Positions 17,900 to 27,931 of a stretch of 64,000 nucleotides of DNA are shown here, piece after piece; positions within the stretch are counted from its first letter, which is position 1; each line of letters begins with the position of its first letter. Under the pieces are notes generated by a model. The model was not told the origin of the DNA, did not search any database, and saw only the letters and a list, made by a program, of their open reading frames with translations. The stretch is from Veillonella tobetsuensis (GTDB lineage Bacteria > Bacillota > Negativicutes > Veillonellales > Veillonellaceae). Position numbers and translations under genes: made by a program. The stretch spans positions 88,653 through 152,652 of the forward strand of contig NZ_BBXI01000016.1 of the NCBI RefSeq assembly GCF_001078375.1, given 5' to 3'.

Positions 17900-18832
17900 T
17901 TAATCTTCGCCAATCATACGTACTTCTGGTTCAAGATGCACACCATGTTGGTCATATACGCGACGTTGTACTTCAGCAATTAAATCAAGTACATCCTTCG
18001 CACTAGCACTGCCTGTATTGATAACAAAGCCAGCATGCTTATGAGATACTTGCGCATCTCCTACAGATAATCCTTTGAGGCCCGTTTGTTCAATTAACGT
18101 CCCTGCAAAATACCCTGGTGGGCGTTTAAAGGTAGAACCAGCACTAGCATATTCCAAAGGCTGTTTAGATTCGCGCTTTTCAGTAAGCTCATCCATACGT
18201 GCCTTGATAGCATTTTTATCGCCTGGTTTAAGCGTCATAATGACTTCACCAATAACCTCATGATTATCATGGAATACACTATGACGATACCCAAAATCTA
18301 AATGCGATGCATCGTATTCTTTGATATTGCCTTGAAAATCTACAGCTCGTACCGCAGTGACTACATGGCTCATTTCCCCATCATAAGCGCCGGCATTCAT
18401 AAATACGGCACCCCCTAATGTGCCAGGAATACCAACAGCAAATTCAAGACCAGTCAATCCGTTTTCCCATGCAAATTCAGATGCATCCTTTAACATATAC
18501 CCCGATCCGATACACAATGTATTATCATTGCAATCCATAACTTGAGTCATATGTCGAACCGATACAACAGCACCACGAATACCACCATCTTTTACTAAAA
18601 TATTAGAGCCGCAGCCGATTATGGTAACAGGCACTTGAAATTCATGGATGGTGCGAAGTACAAAGCTCAACTCAGCCATCGTGGTCGGTTCAATAAATAA
18701 ATCGGCAGGACCGCCAATTTTAAATGTCGTATGATGACATAAACGTTCCTGTTCACGTACACGTGTACTTGGTAAGATTTCTAATAAAGCAGTTTGTAAT
18801 GCCTTAATGTTGTGGTTGTTGTTTGTCCCCAT
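17900..18832 (-). CDS. murB: UDP-N-acetylenolpyruvoylglucosamine reductase
   Basis: An FAD enzyme reducing UDP-GlcNAc-enolpyruvate to UDP-MurNAc in peptidoglycan synthesis. It has 310 residues and the type II (Gram-positive style) MurB layout: HHTTFKIGGPADLF, the FAD-binding GCGSNILVKDGGIRG, AGIPGTLGG-type loop (FAVGIPGTLGGAVFMNAGAY), the catalytic serine loop YASAGSTFKRPPG, and the final HLEPEVRMIG. The start overlaps the 3' end of the ylbF gene by 29 bases and lacks a good ribosome binding site, suggesting translational coupling or a slightly different start. A strong terminator follows the stop. Confidence 0.96.
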   Translation of the reverse strand: MGTNNNHNIKALQTALLEILPSTRVREQERLCHHTTFKIGGPADLFIEPTTMAELSFVLRTIHEFQVPVTIIGCGSNILVKDGGIRGAVVSVRHMTQVMDCNDNTLCIGSGYMLKDASEFAWENGLTGLEFAVGIPGTLGGAVFMNAGAYDGEMSHVVTAVRAVDFQGNIKEYDASHLDFGYRHSVFHDNHEVIGEVIMTLKPGDKNAIKARMDELTEKRESKQPLEYASAGSTFKRPPGYFAGTLIEQTGLKGLSVGDAQVSHKHAGFVINTGSASAKDVLDLIAEVQRRVYDQHGVHLEPEVRMIGED

Positions 18833-19172
18833 GATCTAAAACTTTCATCCCCTCAGTGATTGGCTCGCTAATGATTTTATAAACATCATTAGACACTTGG
18901 CTCCAACGCATTTGTGCTTGCAAATAAGTAGCTGCTGCTGTATTTGCTTGAATTTGAGGCATCAACTCCTCTTGTTTTTTTTGCAATTCATCAGCTTCTG
19001 GTGCACCGGACAATCTAGCATATTCCCATTGCATTTGTTGTGCCATAAATGTGCGCACCAACGCAGTTGCTTCCGCGTCAGCTTTCACAGCCTCTTGCGC
19101 TTGCATCAACTCTTTATACTCTTCAGATTCACGCATTGCCTTTGCCAAATCATGGGCTTTATCGTAATTCAT
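18804..19172 (-). CDS. YlbF family regulator
   Basis: A short helical cytoplasmic protein (122 residues from the preferred ATG) of the YlbF/YmcA family. In Bacillus these proteins form a complex that modulates RNase Y-dependent processing and development. The whole protein is amphipathic helix: NYDKAHDLAKAMRESEEYK, then a central heptad-rich part, and QAQMRWSQVSNDVYKII near the end. I prefer the second ATG (19172), seven bases from GAGGAGG, over the first (19178), which is too close to it. The 3' end overlaps murB by 29 bases. Confidence 0.82.
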   Translation of the reverse strand: MNYDKAHDLAKAMRESEEYKELMQAQEAVKADAEATALVRTFMAQQMQWEYARLSGAPEADELQKKQEELMPQIQANTAAATYLQAQMRWSQVSNDVYKIISEPITEGMKVLDHGDKQQPQH

Positions 19173-19239
19173 ATTCATTCCTCCTCTTTCTTATACCAAT
19201 TTTTGTGAAAGCCAGTTCAGCTTTCATCAACATACATAA

Positions 19240-19731
19240 TTATTTTACTTGTGGCGTAATCCAATTGCCCACTTCTTTCAAATCCGGATAATCTAATTGA
19301 CGCATTGCTTCATAAGCGATAATTGCCACAGCATTAGATAAATTCAAAGACCGTGCCTCTTCAATCATCGGGATTCGAATGCAAGTGTCATCCTTACCGT
19401 CTAATAAACTTTCAGGTAAACCACGTGACTCAGGTCCAAACACGAGCATATCTCCAATTTCGTAATTCACCTCAGAATGCGTGTGTTTTGCCTTAGTCGT
19501 AGCATAAAAATAACGACGATTAGGATATTTTGCATATAGTTCTTCTATATTTTCATGAACCTGCACATCTACCAAATGCCAATAATCAAGGCCTGCCCGT
19601 TTAACGTGCTTATCGTCAATGGAAAAGCCCAATGGTTTGATTAAATGCAAGGTCATATGGTTTGCCGCACAAAGGCGTGCAATATTACCGGTATTACCAG
19701 GAATCTCCGGTTCGTATAATACAATTTCCAT
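19240..19731 (-). CDS. trmL: tRNA (cytidine(34)-2'-O)-methyltransferase
   Basis: A SPOUT-fold enzyme methylating the wobble ribose of tRNA-Leu isoacceptors. Its 163 residues match TrmL. Family motifs are visible: EPEIPGNTGNIARLCAA at the N-terminus (motif 1), LVFGPESRGLP in the middle (SAM knot), and IPMIEEARSLNLSNAVAI (motif 3). Only the SPOUT domain is present, as expected. The gene lies 68 bases upstream of ylbF on the same strand and is probably in the same transcription unit. Confidence 0.94.
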   Translation of the reverse strand: MEIVLYEPEIPGNTGNIARLCAANHMTLHLIKPLGFSIDDKHVKRAGLDYWHLVDVQVHENIEELYAKYPNRRYFYATTKAKHTHSEVNYEIGDMLVFGPESRGLPESLLDGKDDTCIRIPMIEEARSLNLSNAVAIIAYEAMRQLDYPDLKEVGNWITPQVK

Positions 19732-19843
19732 ACTATTCCCTCTATTCTTATGTCTATATTATTCTACCTAATCTATAGTGTGTATTCAAGTAGTGAATTC
19801 TATTTTTCCTAGGTAGGACAAACATAGTGCCACCCTAACGTTC

Positions 19844-20356
19844 TCATTTACTGCTACTACGAATAAAATGTCCGCTCTTGCCACCATCTTTTTCAACAAG
19901 GTATGTAGGCCCCATAATCATGCCCTTATCGATAGCTTTACACATATCGTACACCGTGAGAAGTCCCACTTGAACCGCCGTAAGGGCCTCCATTTCGACA
20001 CCCGTTTGCCCTGTGGTCTTAACCGTAGCCGTAATCTTTACCGCTTTATTATGTGTATCCGTTGTGAAAGCCGGACTTTCACCATCAATAAGATGGCAAT
20101 GAACCTCTACCTTGGTGAGCATCAAAGGATGGCATAAAGGGATGAGATTACTCGTTTGTTTTGCCCCCATAATAGCAGCCAGTTGAGCCACGGACAAAAC
20201 ATCACCCTTTTTCATCGTTCCACTTTGGATACGATTAAAAATAGCATCATTAATGGCGATAAAACCTTCCGCCACCGCGATACGGTGCGTATGGTCCTTT
20301 TCAGATACATCCACCATCCACGCATTACCTTGTTCATCAAAATGTGTTAAATCCAT
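19844..20356 (-). CDS. moaC: cyclic pyranopterin monophosphate synthase
   Basis: Second enzyme of molybdenum cofactor synthesis, converting 3',8-cyclo-GTP to cPMP. The 170 residues match the family. Key segments are LCHPL (74-78), [11 protein letters not shown] (118-128) and [11 protein letters not shown] (136-146), with the expected acidic/lysine active-site residues. The start follows AGGGG. No other moa gene is in the window, so the pathway is completed elsewhere. The gap to trmL is about 110 bases with no hairpin. Confidence 0.95.
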   Translation of the reverse strand: MDLTHFDEQGNAWMVDVSEKDHTHRIAVAEGFIAINDAIFNRIQSGTMKKGDVLSVAQLAAIMGAKQTSNLIPLCHPLMLTKVEVHCHLIDGESPAFTTDTHNKAVKITATVKTTGQTGVEMEALTAVQVGLLTVYDMCKAIDKGMIMGPTYLVEKDGGKSGHFIRSSSK

Positions 20357-20461
20357 ATTATCCCCTTATTTCATGTATAAATGTACATCAATAGTTTTAC
20401 TTTTTTCATTTCTATTATACAATATAATTAAATTAGTATATATGAGGAAGGAAGTGTCCCT

Positions 20462-21139
20462 ATGAAAACAAAATTAACTTATTTCGGTCATGCTTGCTTT
20501 ATGCTAACAAACGGTGATGTATCCATGATTTTTGACCCATTCTTAACGGGTAATACATGGGACGTAGCCAAAAAAGAAGATATTAAATGCCAATATATCT
20601 TTGTTAGTCACGGTCATGATGATCACTATGGAGATACTGATTTCATCGCCAAAGCTAACGATGCGCTTGTAATCTCTACTGCAGAGGTAGCAGGCAAAGC
20701 AGCCGAAGCAGGTTGCCGCACACACGCAATGCACCTTGGGGGCAAATATGATTTTGAATTTGGCTCCATCCGTTTAGTGCCTGCATTCCACGGCGCGGGT
20801 GTACCAGGTGGTCACGCAGCAGGTTGCCTCATTAATTTCTTTGGTGACATCCTTTACTTTGCTGGCGACACAGCACTCTTTAGCGACATGAAACTATTGA
20901 GCCGCTTTGGTGATATCGACTATGCACTTCTCCCTATCGGTGACAATTACACAATGGGCGTTGAAGATGCAGCCCTTGCAGCTAGCTATGTAAAAGCTCG
21001 TATCTCTATCCCAATCCACTACAAAACATGGCCTGTCATCGACCGCGAACCAGCTGTATTCACAAGCCTAGTAGAAGGCAAATACAACCAAACTGCGGTT
21101 ATTATTGATCCAGGTTCTTCTATTGAATTAAATAGCTAA
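20462..21139 (+). CDS. metallo-beta-lactamase-fold metal-dependent hydrolase (UPF0173)
   Basis: A 225-residue cytoplasmic protein of the YtkL/UPF0173 family. The metal motif H50-G-H52-D-D54-H55 is preceded by the typical TYFGHACFML and IFDPFLTGN segments. Later metal ligands are likely HGAGVPGGH (near residue 115), FAGDTALFSD and the final HYKTWP. The physiological substrate of the family is not established. It is divergent from moaC and converges on the giant adhesin gene, with a repeat hairpin (21155-21248) directly after its stop. Confidence 0.88.
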   Translation: MKTKLTYFGHACFMLTNGDVSMIFDPFLTGNTWDVAKKEDIKCQYIFVSHGHDDHYGDTDFIAKANDALVISTAEVAGKAAEAGCRTHAMHLGGKYDFEFGSIRLVPAFHGAGVPGGHAAGCLINFFGDILYFAGDTALFSDMKLLSRFGDIDYALLPIGDNYTMGVEDAALAASYVKARISIPIHYKTWPVIDREPAVFTSLVEGKYNQTAVIIDPGSSIELNS

Positions 21140-21154
21140 GCAAGTATAAAACAC

Positions 21155-21248
21155 AAGGAGACATTTACTTCCGAGATCTTTCACCGGCTTTTTCTTCGCC
21201 CCTTCAGGGCTCAGGCCAAAGTCAGATTTCGAAAGTTGGTGTCTCCTT
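21155..21248. repeat. long hairpin element with conserved core (copy B)
   Basis: The outer arms AAGGAGACA (21155-21163) and TGTCTCCTT (21240-21248) are complementary and continue with mismatches inward. The loop region, read on the minus strand, carries the same core as copies A and C: GACTTTGGCCTGAGCCCT, GGGCGAAGAAAAAGCC and GGTGAAAGATCT. It sits between convergent genes. Confidence 0.75.
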
Positions 21249-21277
21249 TCTGCTTATCACTATAGAACCAAAAAGAA

Positions 21278-21307
21278 TGGCACCAACCATACATATGATT
21301 GGTGCCA
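21278..21307 (-). terminator. terminator of the trimeric adhesin gene
   Basis: TGGCACCAACCAT (21278-21290) pairs with ATGATTGGTGCCA (21295-21307) with one mismatch. The minus strand continues with a T-rich tract, about 90 bases beyond the adhesin stop. Confidence 0.78.
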
Positions 21308-21397
21308 AAGAAAACTCGTAGGATGAACGCCCATATATTAATTGTAAATAATCTTGTTGCTGACTAAATATATCGTTTATACGTACTTCCTTTCAGA

Positions 21398-24300
21398 TTA
21401 TAAACCTAATTTTGCCATAACCATTGCCAATTTAGCTTTAGTTTCTTCATTTTCTTGTTTAATTCTTGCATTTTCTTCTTTCAATGCAGTAATTTCATCA
21501 TTCATTACATATATAGAGCTGATTGGACCACCTTTATAACGTTCAGGAATTTCTTTTTTAGCGGTGGAGGAACCCACTTTTTTAGTTACTCCAACATTGA
21601 ACATGTTATTTTCATCATCAAGAGTTACACCAGCGTGGAACATAGTGCTTTCATCAGTGAAGTGAGCCACACCAACTGCTACAGCAGATTTATTATGATA
21701 ATGACCATATGCAGCCATGATTTGAGTTGGTTCCAATGGATCGTATTGAAGTGGTTTCAAACCAGCCAATGCTGCCGCATTTGCACCAGTTGTATTTATT
21801 TTGCTATCCAAACCATTAAATGCACTATTTACACCACTCAAAGTAGCTTGTACTTGACCTACAGTTGCTGCATCAGTAGCAGATGTACCAGGTGCTACAT
21901 TATGGATTTGGTTACCTCCATTATTCAAGCCATCAGTAGTCAAGGATACAATCTTACCAGGGTTTGTAGGACTAGAAGCACCAGTGATAGTTATACCATT
22001 ACCATTAGTTACAGTTGTGTTACCAGCTGCATCTGTAGTTGTTACATTTGTAACAGAGATTGAATCTTTAAGTGCAACATTAAATACTTTACCATTTGTA
22101 GCTGTATCTAATGATTCCGTAACTTTAATATTATTACCTGCGGTAACTTTACTATGTGCACCACCACCGATACCAGAGATCATATTTCGTACTTGAGTCA
22201 AGTTAACTGCATCAGTACCATTAACGGCTGTAGCTACATTGCTAATCGTTTTATTACCAGCATTGATACCGTCTTTTGTAATGCTAGGACCAGTAGCAGC
22301 ACCCGTGTTGTCGGTGAAAGATAGACCAGAACCATTTACTACAGTTGTATTACCAGCAGCATCTTTAGATGTGAGACCAGCATTGCTGATTTTAGTCTTA
22401 CCAGTTGTAACAGAACCATTAGTGCCAAGATCAATATTTTCAGCTAATTTAACAGTTAATGTATCTGTACCATTTGCAGTTACCACAACATTGTTAGTTG
22501 TACCATTACCAGTTGTACCACCAACTACATTAACAGTCGTACCTAATGCACGGTTGAATTGTGTGCCAGTATCTCCTTTAAAAGTCAATCCACTATTAAC
22601 AGTATTAGTCAAATTAGTAATATTTTGCTTTACATCAAATAATTGACCACCATTGACTGCATCTTTACTATTAGCCGCAACTGTGCCATCAGCAACGTTA
22701 GTTAGTTTAGTTGTAGCACCAGTTGTTGTGCCATCTGGATTTACAAGGCTGGCTACTGGGTTAGTTACAGCCGTTGCACCTGCTACAGTTGTACCGTCTG
22801 CATTTACCTCAGCCGCTTTGTAGTATTTCCCATCATTGGCTTTTACTAAACGCTCACCAGCATCATTTGTGTACACGATAATGCCAGCTTCGCCATTACG
22901 AATAGCATTCGTTTTATCCGTTAAATCTTTACCATTTAATCCATCTTTACCTGTTGGTCCAGTAATAGAGGCTCCAGTTGTACCATTAGAACCATCTCGA
23001 CCATCTTTACCATTGCCAGCTACAGTAGCGGCTGTATTGATTTTATCTTTGATAGATTGTGCTAAATCAACGGTAATGGCATTACCATTTGCAGCCGTTG
23101 TTACATAATTAGCAGTACCATTAACTGTAAGAGATTGGGTTGCTAATGCTACGGTTCCTGTCGTACTGTTATCTGCTGCTGTCTTAAGTGTAGTCGCCCC
23201 TCCAGTTGTAGGGATTGCTGCAATAGCCGCATCTAATTGTGCTTTATTAACGGCATCTGTACCATTAACGGCTGTGGCTACATGGCTAACTGTTTTATTA
23301 CCCGCATTGATACCGTCTTTTGTAATGCTAGGACCCGTTGCAGTATCAGTACTATCTTTGAAAGATACACCAGAACCATTGACAACTGTGGTATTACCAG
23401 CAGCGTCTTTTGAGGTTACACCAGCGTTACTAATGGCAGTATTGCCCATTGTAACAGAACCAGCTGTACCAAGATTAATCTTTTGTGCTAATTTTACTAA
23501 CAATGTATCTGTACCATCAGAAACTACACCAATGTTACCATCTGTTAATACAGCACTAGTTGCTGTATTCCCTTTGATATTTAATGTTTCGTCTAGTTTG
23601 CGAGTGATAGTTGTACCTGTATCACCATCGAATTTGATCCCTTTTGTAGTAACTGCAGTATTGGCAGCTTCTGCTGTTGTTTTTACATCAAATAATTGAC
23701 CACCATTGACTGCATCTTTACTATTAGCAGCAACTGTGCCATTAGCAACATTAGTGAATCTAGTTGTAGCACCAGTTGTTGTACCATCTGGATTTACAAG
23801 GCTGGCTACTGGATTAGTTACAGCCGTTGCACCTGCTACAGTTGTACCGTCTGCATTTACCTCAGCCGCTTTGTAGTATTTCCCATCATTGGCTTTTACT
23901 AAACGCTCACCAGCATCATTTGTGTACACGATAATGCCAGCTTCGCCATTACGAATAGCATTTGTTTTATCCGTTAAATCTTTACCATTTAATCCATCTT
24001 TGCCTGTTGGTCCAGTGATAGAGGCTCCAGCTGTACCATTAGAACCATCTCGACCATCTTTACCGTTGCCAGCTACAGTAGCGGCTGTATTGATTTTATC
24101 TTTTATAGATTGTGCTAAATCAACGGTAATGGCATTACCATTTGCAGTCGTTGTTACATAATTAGCAGTACCATTAACTGTAAGAGATTGAGTTGCTAAT
24201 GCTACGGTTCCTGTGGTACTGTTATCTGCAGCTGTCTTAAGTGTAGTCGCTCCTCCCGTTGTAGGGATTGCTGCAATAGCCGCGTCTAATTGCGCTTTAT

Positions 24301-27300
24301 TAACTGCATCTGTACCATTAACGGCTGTGGCTACATGGCTAACTGTTTTATTCCCCGCATTGATACCGTCTTTTGTAATGCTAGGACCCGTTGCAGTATC
24401 AGTACTATCTTTGAAAGATACACCAGAACTATTTACAATTGTTGTATTGCCTGCAGCGTCTTTTGAAGTTACACCAGCGTTACTAATGGCAGTATTGCCC
24501 ATTGTAACGGAACCAGCGGTACCAAGATTAACCTTTTGTGCTAATTTAACTAATAGTGTATCTGTACCATCAGAAACTACACCAATATTACCATCTGTTA
24601 ATACAGCACTAGTTGCTGTATTCCCTTTGATATTTAATGTTTCATCTAGTTTGCGAGTGATAGTTGTACCTGTATCACCATCGAATTTGATCCCTTTTGT
24701 TGTAACTGCAGTATTGGCAGCGTCTGCTGTTGTTTTCACATCAAATAATTGACCACCATTGACTGCCTCTTTACTATTAGCAGCAACTGTGCCATTAGCA
24801 ACATTAGTTAGTTTAGTTGTAGCACCAGTTGTTGTACCATCTGGATTTACAAGGCTGGCTACTGGGTTAGTTACAGCCGTTGCACCTGCTACAGTTGTGC
24901 CGTCTGCATTTACCTCAGCCGCTTTGTAGTATTTCCCATCATTGGCTTTTACTAAACGCTCACCAGCATCATTTGTGTACACGATAATGCCAGCTTCGCC
25001 ATTACGAATAGCATTCGTTTTATCCGTTAAATCTTTACCATTTAATCCATCTTTGCCTGTTGGTCCAGTGATAGATGCTCCAGCTGTACCATTAGAACCA
25101 TCTCGACCATCTTTACCGTTGCCAGCTACAATAGCAGCTGTATTAATTTTATCTTTGATAGATTGTGCTAAATCAACGGTAATAGCATTACCATTTGCAG
25201 TCGTTGTTACATAATTAGCAGTACCATTAACAGCAAGAGATTGAGTTGCTAATGCTACGGTTCCTGTCGTACTGTTATCTGCTGCAGTCTTAAGTGTAGT
25301 CGCCCCTCCCGTTGTAGGGATTGCTGCAATCGCCGCGTCTAATTGCGCTTTATTAACGGCCTCTGTACCATTAACGGCTGTGGCTACATTGCTAATTGTT
25401 TTATTCCCCGCATTGATACCGTCTTTTGTAATGCTAGGACCCGTTGCAGTATCAGTACTATCTTTGAAAGATACACCAGAACCATTGACAACTGTTGTAT
25501 TACCAGCAGCGTCTTTTGAGGTTACACCAGTGTTACTAATGGCAGTATTGCCCATTGTAACAGAACCAGCTGTACCAAGATTAATCTTTTGTGCTAATTT
25601 AACTAACAGTGTATCTGTACCATTAGAAACTACACCAATATTACCATCTGTTAATACTGCGCTAGTTGCTGTATTCCCTTTGATATTTAATGTTTCGTCT
25701 AGTTTGCGAGTGATAGTTGTACCTGTATCACCATCGAATTTGATCCCTTTGGTAGTAACTGCAGTATTGGCAGCGTCTGCTGTCGTTTTTACATCAAATA
25801 ATTGACCACCATTGACTGCCTCTTTACTATTAGCAGCAACTGTGCCATTAGCAACATTAGTTAGTTTAGTTGTACCACCAGTTGTTGTACCATCTGGATT
25901 TACAAGGCTGGCTACTGGGTTAGTTACAGCCGTTGCACCTGCTACAGTTGTACCGTCTGCATTTACCTCAGCCGCTTTGTAGTATTTCCCATCATTGGCT
26001 TTTACTAAACGCTCACCAGCATCATTCGTGTACACGATAATGCCAGCTTCGCCATTACGAATAGCATTCGTTTTATCCGTTAAATCTTTACCATTTAATC
26101 CATCTTTACCTGTTGGCCCAGTGATAGAGGCTCCTGCTGTACCATTAGAACCATCTCGACCATCTTTACCGTTGCCAGCTACAGTAGCGGCTGTATTAAT
26201 TTTATCTTTGATAGATTGTGCTAAATCAACGGTAATAGCATTACCATTTGCAGTCGTTGTTACATAATTAGCAGTACCATTAACAGCAAGAGATTGAGTT
26301 GCTAATGCTACGGTTCCTGTCGTACTGTTATCTGCTGCAGTCTTAAGTGTAGTCGCCCCTCCCGTTGTAGGGATTGCTGCAATCGCCGCGTCTAATTGCG
26401 CTTTATTAACGGCCTCTGTACCATTAACGGCTGTGGCTACATTGCTAATTGTTTTATTCCCCGCATTGATACCGTCTTTTGTAATGCTAGGACCCGTTGC
26501 AGTATCAGTACTATCTTTGAAAGATACACCAGAACCATTGACAACTGTGGTATTACCAGCAGCGTCTTTTGAGGTTACACCAGCATTACTAATGGCAGTA
26601 TTGCCCATTGTAACAGAACCAGCTGTACCAAGATTAATCTTTTGTGCTAATTTTACTAACAATGTATCTGTACCACTAGAAACTACACCAATATTACCAT
26701 CTGTTAATACAGCACTAGTTGCTGTATTCCCTTTGATATTTAATGTTTCGTCTAGTTTGCGAGTGATAGTTGTACCTGTATCACCATCGAATTTGATCCC
26801 TTTGGTAGTAACTGCAGTATTGGCAGCTTCTGCAGTTGTTTTCACATCAAATAATTGACCACCATTGACTGCATCTTTACTATTAGCAGCAACTGTGCCA
26901 TCAGCAACGTTACTCAATTTTGTAGGAGTAGTCGTAGATCCAGATGCATCTAATAGACTTACATGAATATCGGAGTGAGCAACTGTACTGGCACCAACTT
27001 TAGCCTTGCCTGTAGTGGAATCAATATCACTTTCTAAATAATACCCCTCTGTTGTACCAGTAGAGTCCGTTGTTTTTACAACTTTATTACCATTAGCATC
27101 TACAAAAGCTGTTTGCTTATCATTTTGAGCATCTACTGCAAGCTCTGTTAAAGTGTTGATGGCTTTAGCATGTTCATTTAATGCAGCTTGCGTGATATCA
27201 TCAAGCATTAAATCATAAGATGCCATAGTACTTGCACCAGCTTCAGCAAGGCCTCCAATATTTGCAAATGCTAAATTGTCTGACAATTTACTAATAGTTA

Positions 27301-27931
27301 CAGTTTTACCCGTAGTCGTAGTAGTTTTGGTGCCAAGGACTTCTGTCTTGATTGTACCTTTCTGGGCTTTACCAGGTGAGGAAATTACGGTTTGTTTAGT
27401 TTCTACTGGAGAAATTTGAGCAGCTTTTTTAACTGGACTTGTAGCATGAATATAGTTTCCATTACTATCAACAGTGCCACTATCATTCCACATTTTAGTA
27501 ATATTACGAGTAGATGTTGCTTGCTCTGTACCATTTGCCACAAAGGATGTTTCTGGAATTAACTGACCATTTGCATATATATAAGCAGTAGTATTCGTAT
27601 TCCCATTAAATGCCATACTTGTAGGATTTGCAATTTTACCAGAAATTGAATATGTACTAGAATCCATAGCTGTTAAACTTGTACCAGGCAGTAAAATACC
27701 ACCGACATATGTAAGATTATTTGAGGTCTTCACTTCAATTGTGCCAACTGTAGTAGTCGCCCCTTCTGCACTAGCGGTATTCACACCACTAGTGATTACA
27801 GTTAAACCTAATATAGCCATTGCCGCTAATCTAGCAGATCCTCGAAAACGACATGTACTTTTCCCCTTCTCAGATGTAACTACATTGCATCCTTTTTTTT
27901 CATTCCAAACCACTTTAAAAATTTTGTTCAT
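21398..27931 (-). CDS. giant trimeric autotransporter adhesin (YadA/Hia-like)
   Basis: A 2177-residue surface adhesin of the type Vc class. An extended signal peptide (ESPR; MNKIFKVVWNEKKGCNVVTS, then a hydrophobic stretch ending NTASA) is followed by a unique head of about 300 residues. Four near-identical repeats of 351 residues come next, then a diverged fifth copy, stalk motifs (TDAVNLTQVRN, TDAATVGQVQ) and the YadA-like membrane anchor (about 2053-2121). Each repeat contains YadA-type neck motifs (EAVNGGQLFDV, EAVNKAQLDAAI) and a collagen-like G-x-y block (GKDGRDGSNG). Unusually, 56 residues follow the anchor, ending in a charged coiled coil (EITALKEENARIKQENEETK). The start follows AGGGGA. 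Confidence 0.93.
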   Translation of the reverse strand: MNKIFKVVWNEKKGCNVVTSEKGKSTCRFRGSARLAAMAILGLTVITSGVNTASAEGATTTVGTIEVKTSNNLTYVGGILLPGTSLTAMDSSTYSISGKIANPTSMAFNGNTNTTAYIYANGQLIPETSFVANGTEQATSTRNITKMWNDSGTVDSNGNYIHATSPVKKAAQISPVETKQTVISSPGKAQKGTIKTEVLGTKTTTTTGKTVTISKLSDNLAFANIGGLAEAGASTMASYDLMLDDITQAALNEHAKAINTLTELAVDAQNDKQTAFVDANGNKVVKTTDSTGTTEGYYLESDIDSTTGKAKVGASTVAHSDIHVSLLDASGSTTTPTKLSNVADGTVAANSKDAVNGGQLFDVKTTAEAANTAVTTKGIKFDGDTGTTITRKLDETLNIKGNTATSAVLTDGNIGVVSSGTDTLLVKLAQKINLGTAGSVTMGNTAISNAGVTSKDAAGNTTVVNGSGVSFKDSTDTATGPSITKDGINAGNKTISNVATAVNGTEAVNKAQLDAAIAAIPTTGGATTLKTAADNSTTGTVALATQSLAVNGTANYVTTTANGNAITVDLAQSIKDKINTAATVAGNGKDGRDGSNGTAGASITGPTGKDGLNGKDLTDKTNAIRNGEAGIIVYTNDAGERLVKANDGKYYKAAEVNADGTTVAGATAVTNPVASLVNPDGTTTGGTTKLTNVANGTVAANSKEAVNGGQLFDVKTTADAANTAVTTKGIKFDGDTGTTITRKLDETLNIKGNTATSAVLTDGNIGVVSNGTDTLLVKLAQKINLGTAGSVTMGNTAISNTGVTSKDAAGNTTVVNGSGVSFKDSTDTATGPSITKDGINAGNKTISNVATAVNGTEAVNKAQLDAAIAAIPTTGGATTLKTAADNSTTGTVALATQSLAVNGTANYVTTTANGNAITVDLAQSIKDKINTAAIVAGNGKDGRDGSNGTAGASITGPTGKDGLNGKDLTDKTNAIRNGEAGIIVYTNDAGERLVKANDGKYYKAAEVNADGTTVAGATAVTNPVASLVNPDGTTTGATTKLTNVANGTVAANSKEAVNGGQLFDVKTTADAANTAVTTKGIKFDGDTGTTITRKLDETLNIKGNTATSAVLTDGNIGVVSDGTDTLLVKLAQKVNLGTAGSVTMGNTAISNAGVTSKDAAGNTTIVNSSGVSFKDSTDTATGPSITKDGINAGNKTVSHVATAVNGTDAVNKAQLDAAIAAIPTTGGATTLKTAADNSTTGTVALATQSLTVNGTANYVTTTANGNAITVDLAQSIKDKINTAATVAGNGKDGRDGSNGTAGASITGPTGKDGLNGKDLTDKTNAIRNGEAGIIVYTNDAGERLVKANDGKYYKAAEVNADGTTVAGATAVTNPVASLVNPDGTTTGATTRFTNVANGTVAANSKDAVNGGQLFDVKTTAEAANTAVTTKGIKFDGDTGTTITRKLDETLNIKGNTATSAVLTDGNIGVVSDGTDTLLVKLAQKINLGTAGSVTMGNTAISNAGVTSKDAAGNTTVVNGSGVSFKDSTDTATGPSITKDGINAGNKTVSHVATAVNGTDAVNKAQLDAAIAAIPTTGGATTLKTAADNSTTGTVALATQSLTVNGTANYVTTAANGNAITVDLAQSIKDKINTAATVAGNGKDGRDGSNGTTGASITGPTGKDGLNGKDLTDKTNAIRNGEAGIIVYTNDAGERLVKANDGKYYKAAEVNADGTTVAGATAVTNPVASLVNPDGTTTGATTKLTNVADGTVAANSKDAVNGGQLFDVKQNITNLTNTVNSGLTFKGDTGTQFNRALGTTVNVVGGTTGNGTTNNVVVTANGTDTLTVKLAENIDLGTNGSVTTGKTKISNAGLTSKDAAGNTTVVNGSGLSFTDNTGAATGPSITKDGINAGNKTISNVATAVNGTDAVNLTQVRNMISGIGGGAHSKVTAGNNIKVTESLDTATNGKVFNVALKDSISVTNVTTTDAAGNTTVTNGNGITITGASSPTNPGKIVSLTTDGLNNGGNQIHNVAPGTSATDAATVGQVQATLSGVNSAFNGLDSKINTTGANAAALAGLKPLQYDPLEPTQIMAAYGHYHNKSAVAVGVAHFTDESTMFHAGVTLDDENNMFNVGVTKKVGSSTAKKEIPERYKGGPISSIYVMNDEITALKEENARIKQENEETKAKLAMVMAKLGL
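22648..26859 (-). repeat. four tandem 1053-bp coding repeats
   Basis: Exact period of 1053 bp (351 codons), seen from identical blocks starting at 22836, 23889, 24942 and 25995 on the plus strand. Approximate units on the minus strand are 26859-25807, 25806-24754, 24753-23701 and 23700-22648. Copies differ by scattered point changes only, which implies recent duplication or continuing gene conversion. Copy number is likely to vary between strains. Confidence 0.9.

Noticed and set aside
21984..26858. Many long plus-strand frames (up to 179 codons) opposite the adhesin
   Set aside because: They recur with the 1053-bp period and come from the biased codon use of the repeats on the other strand; none has a plausible start site.
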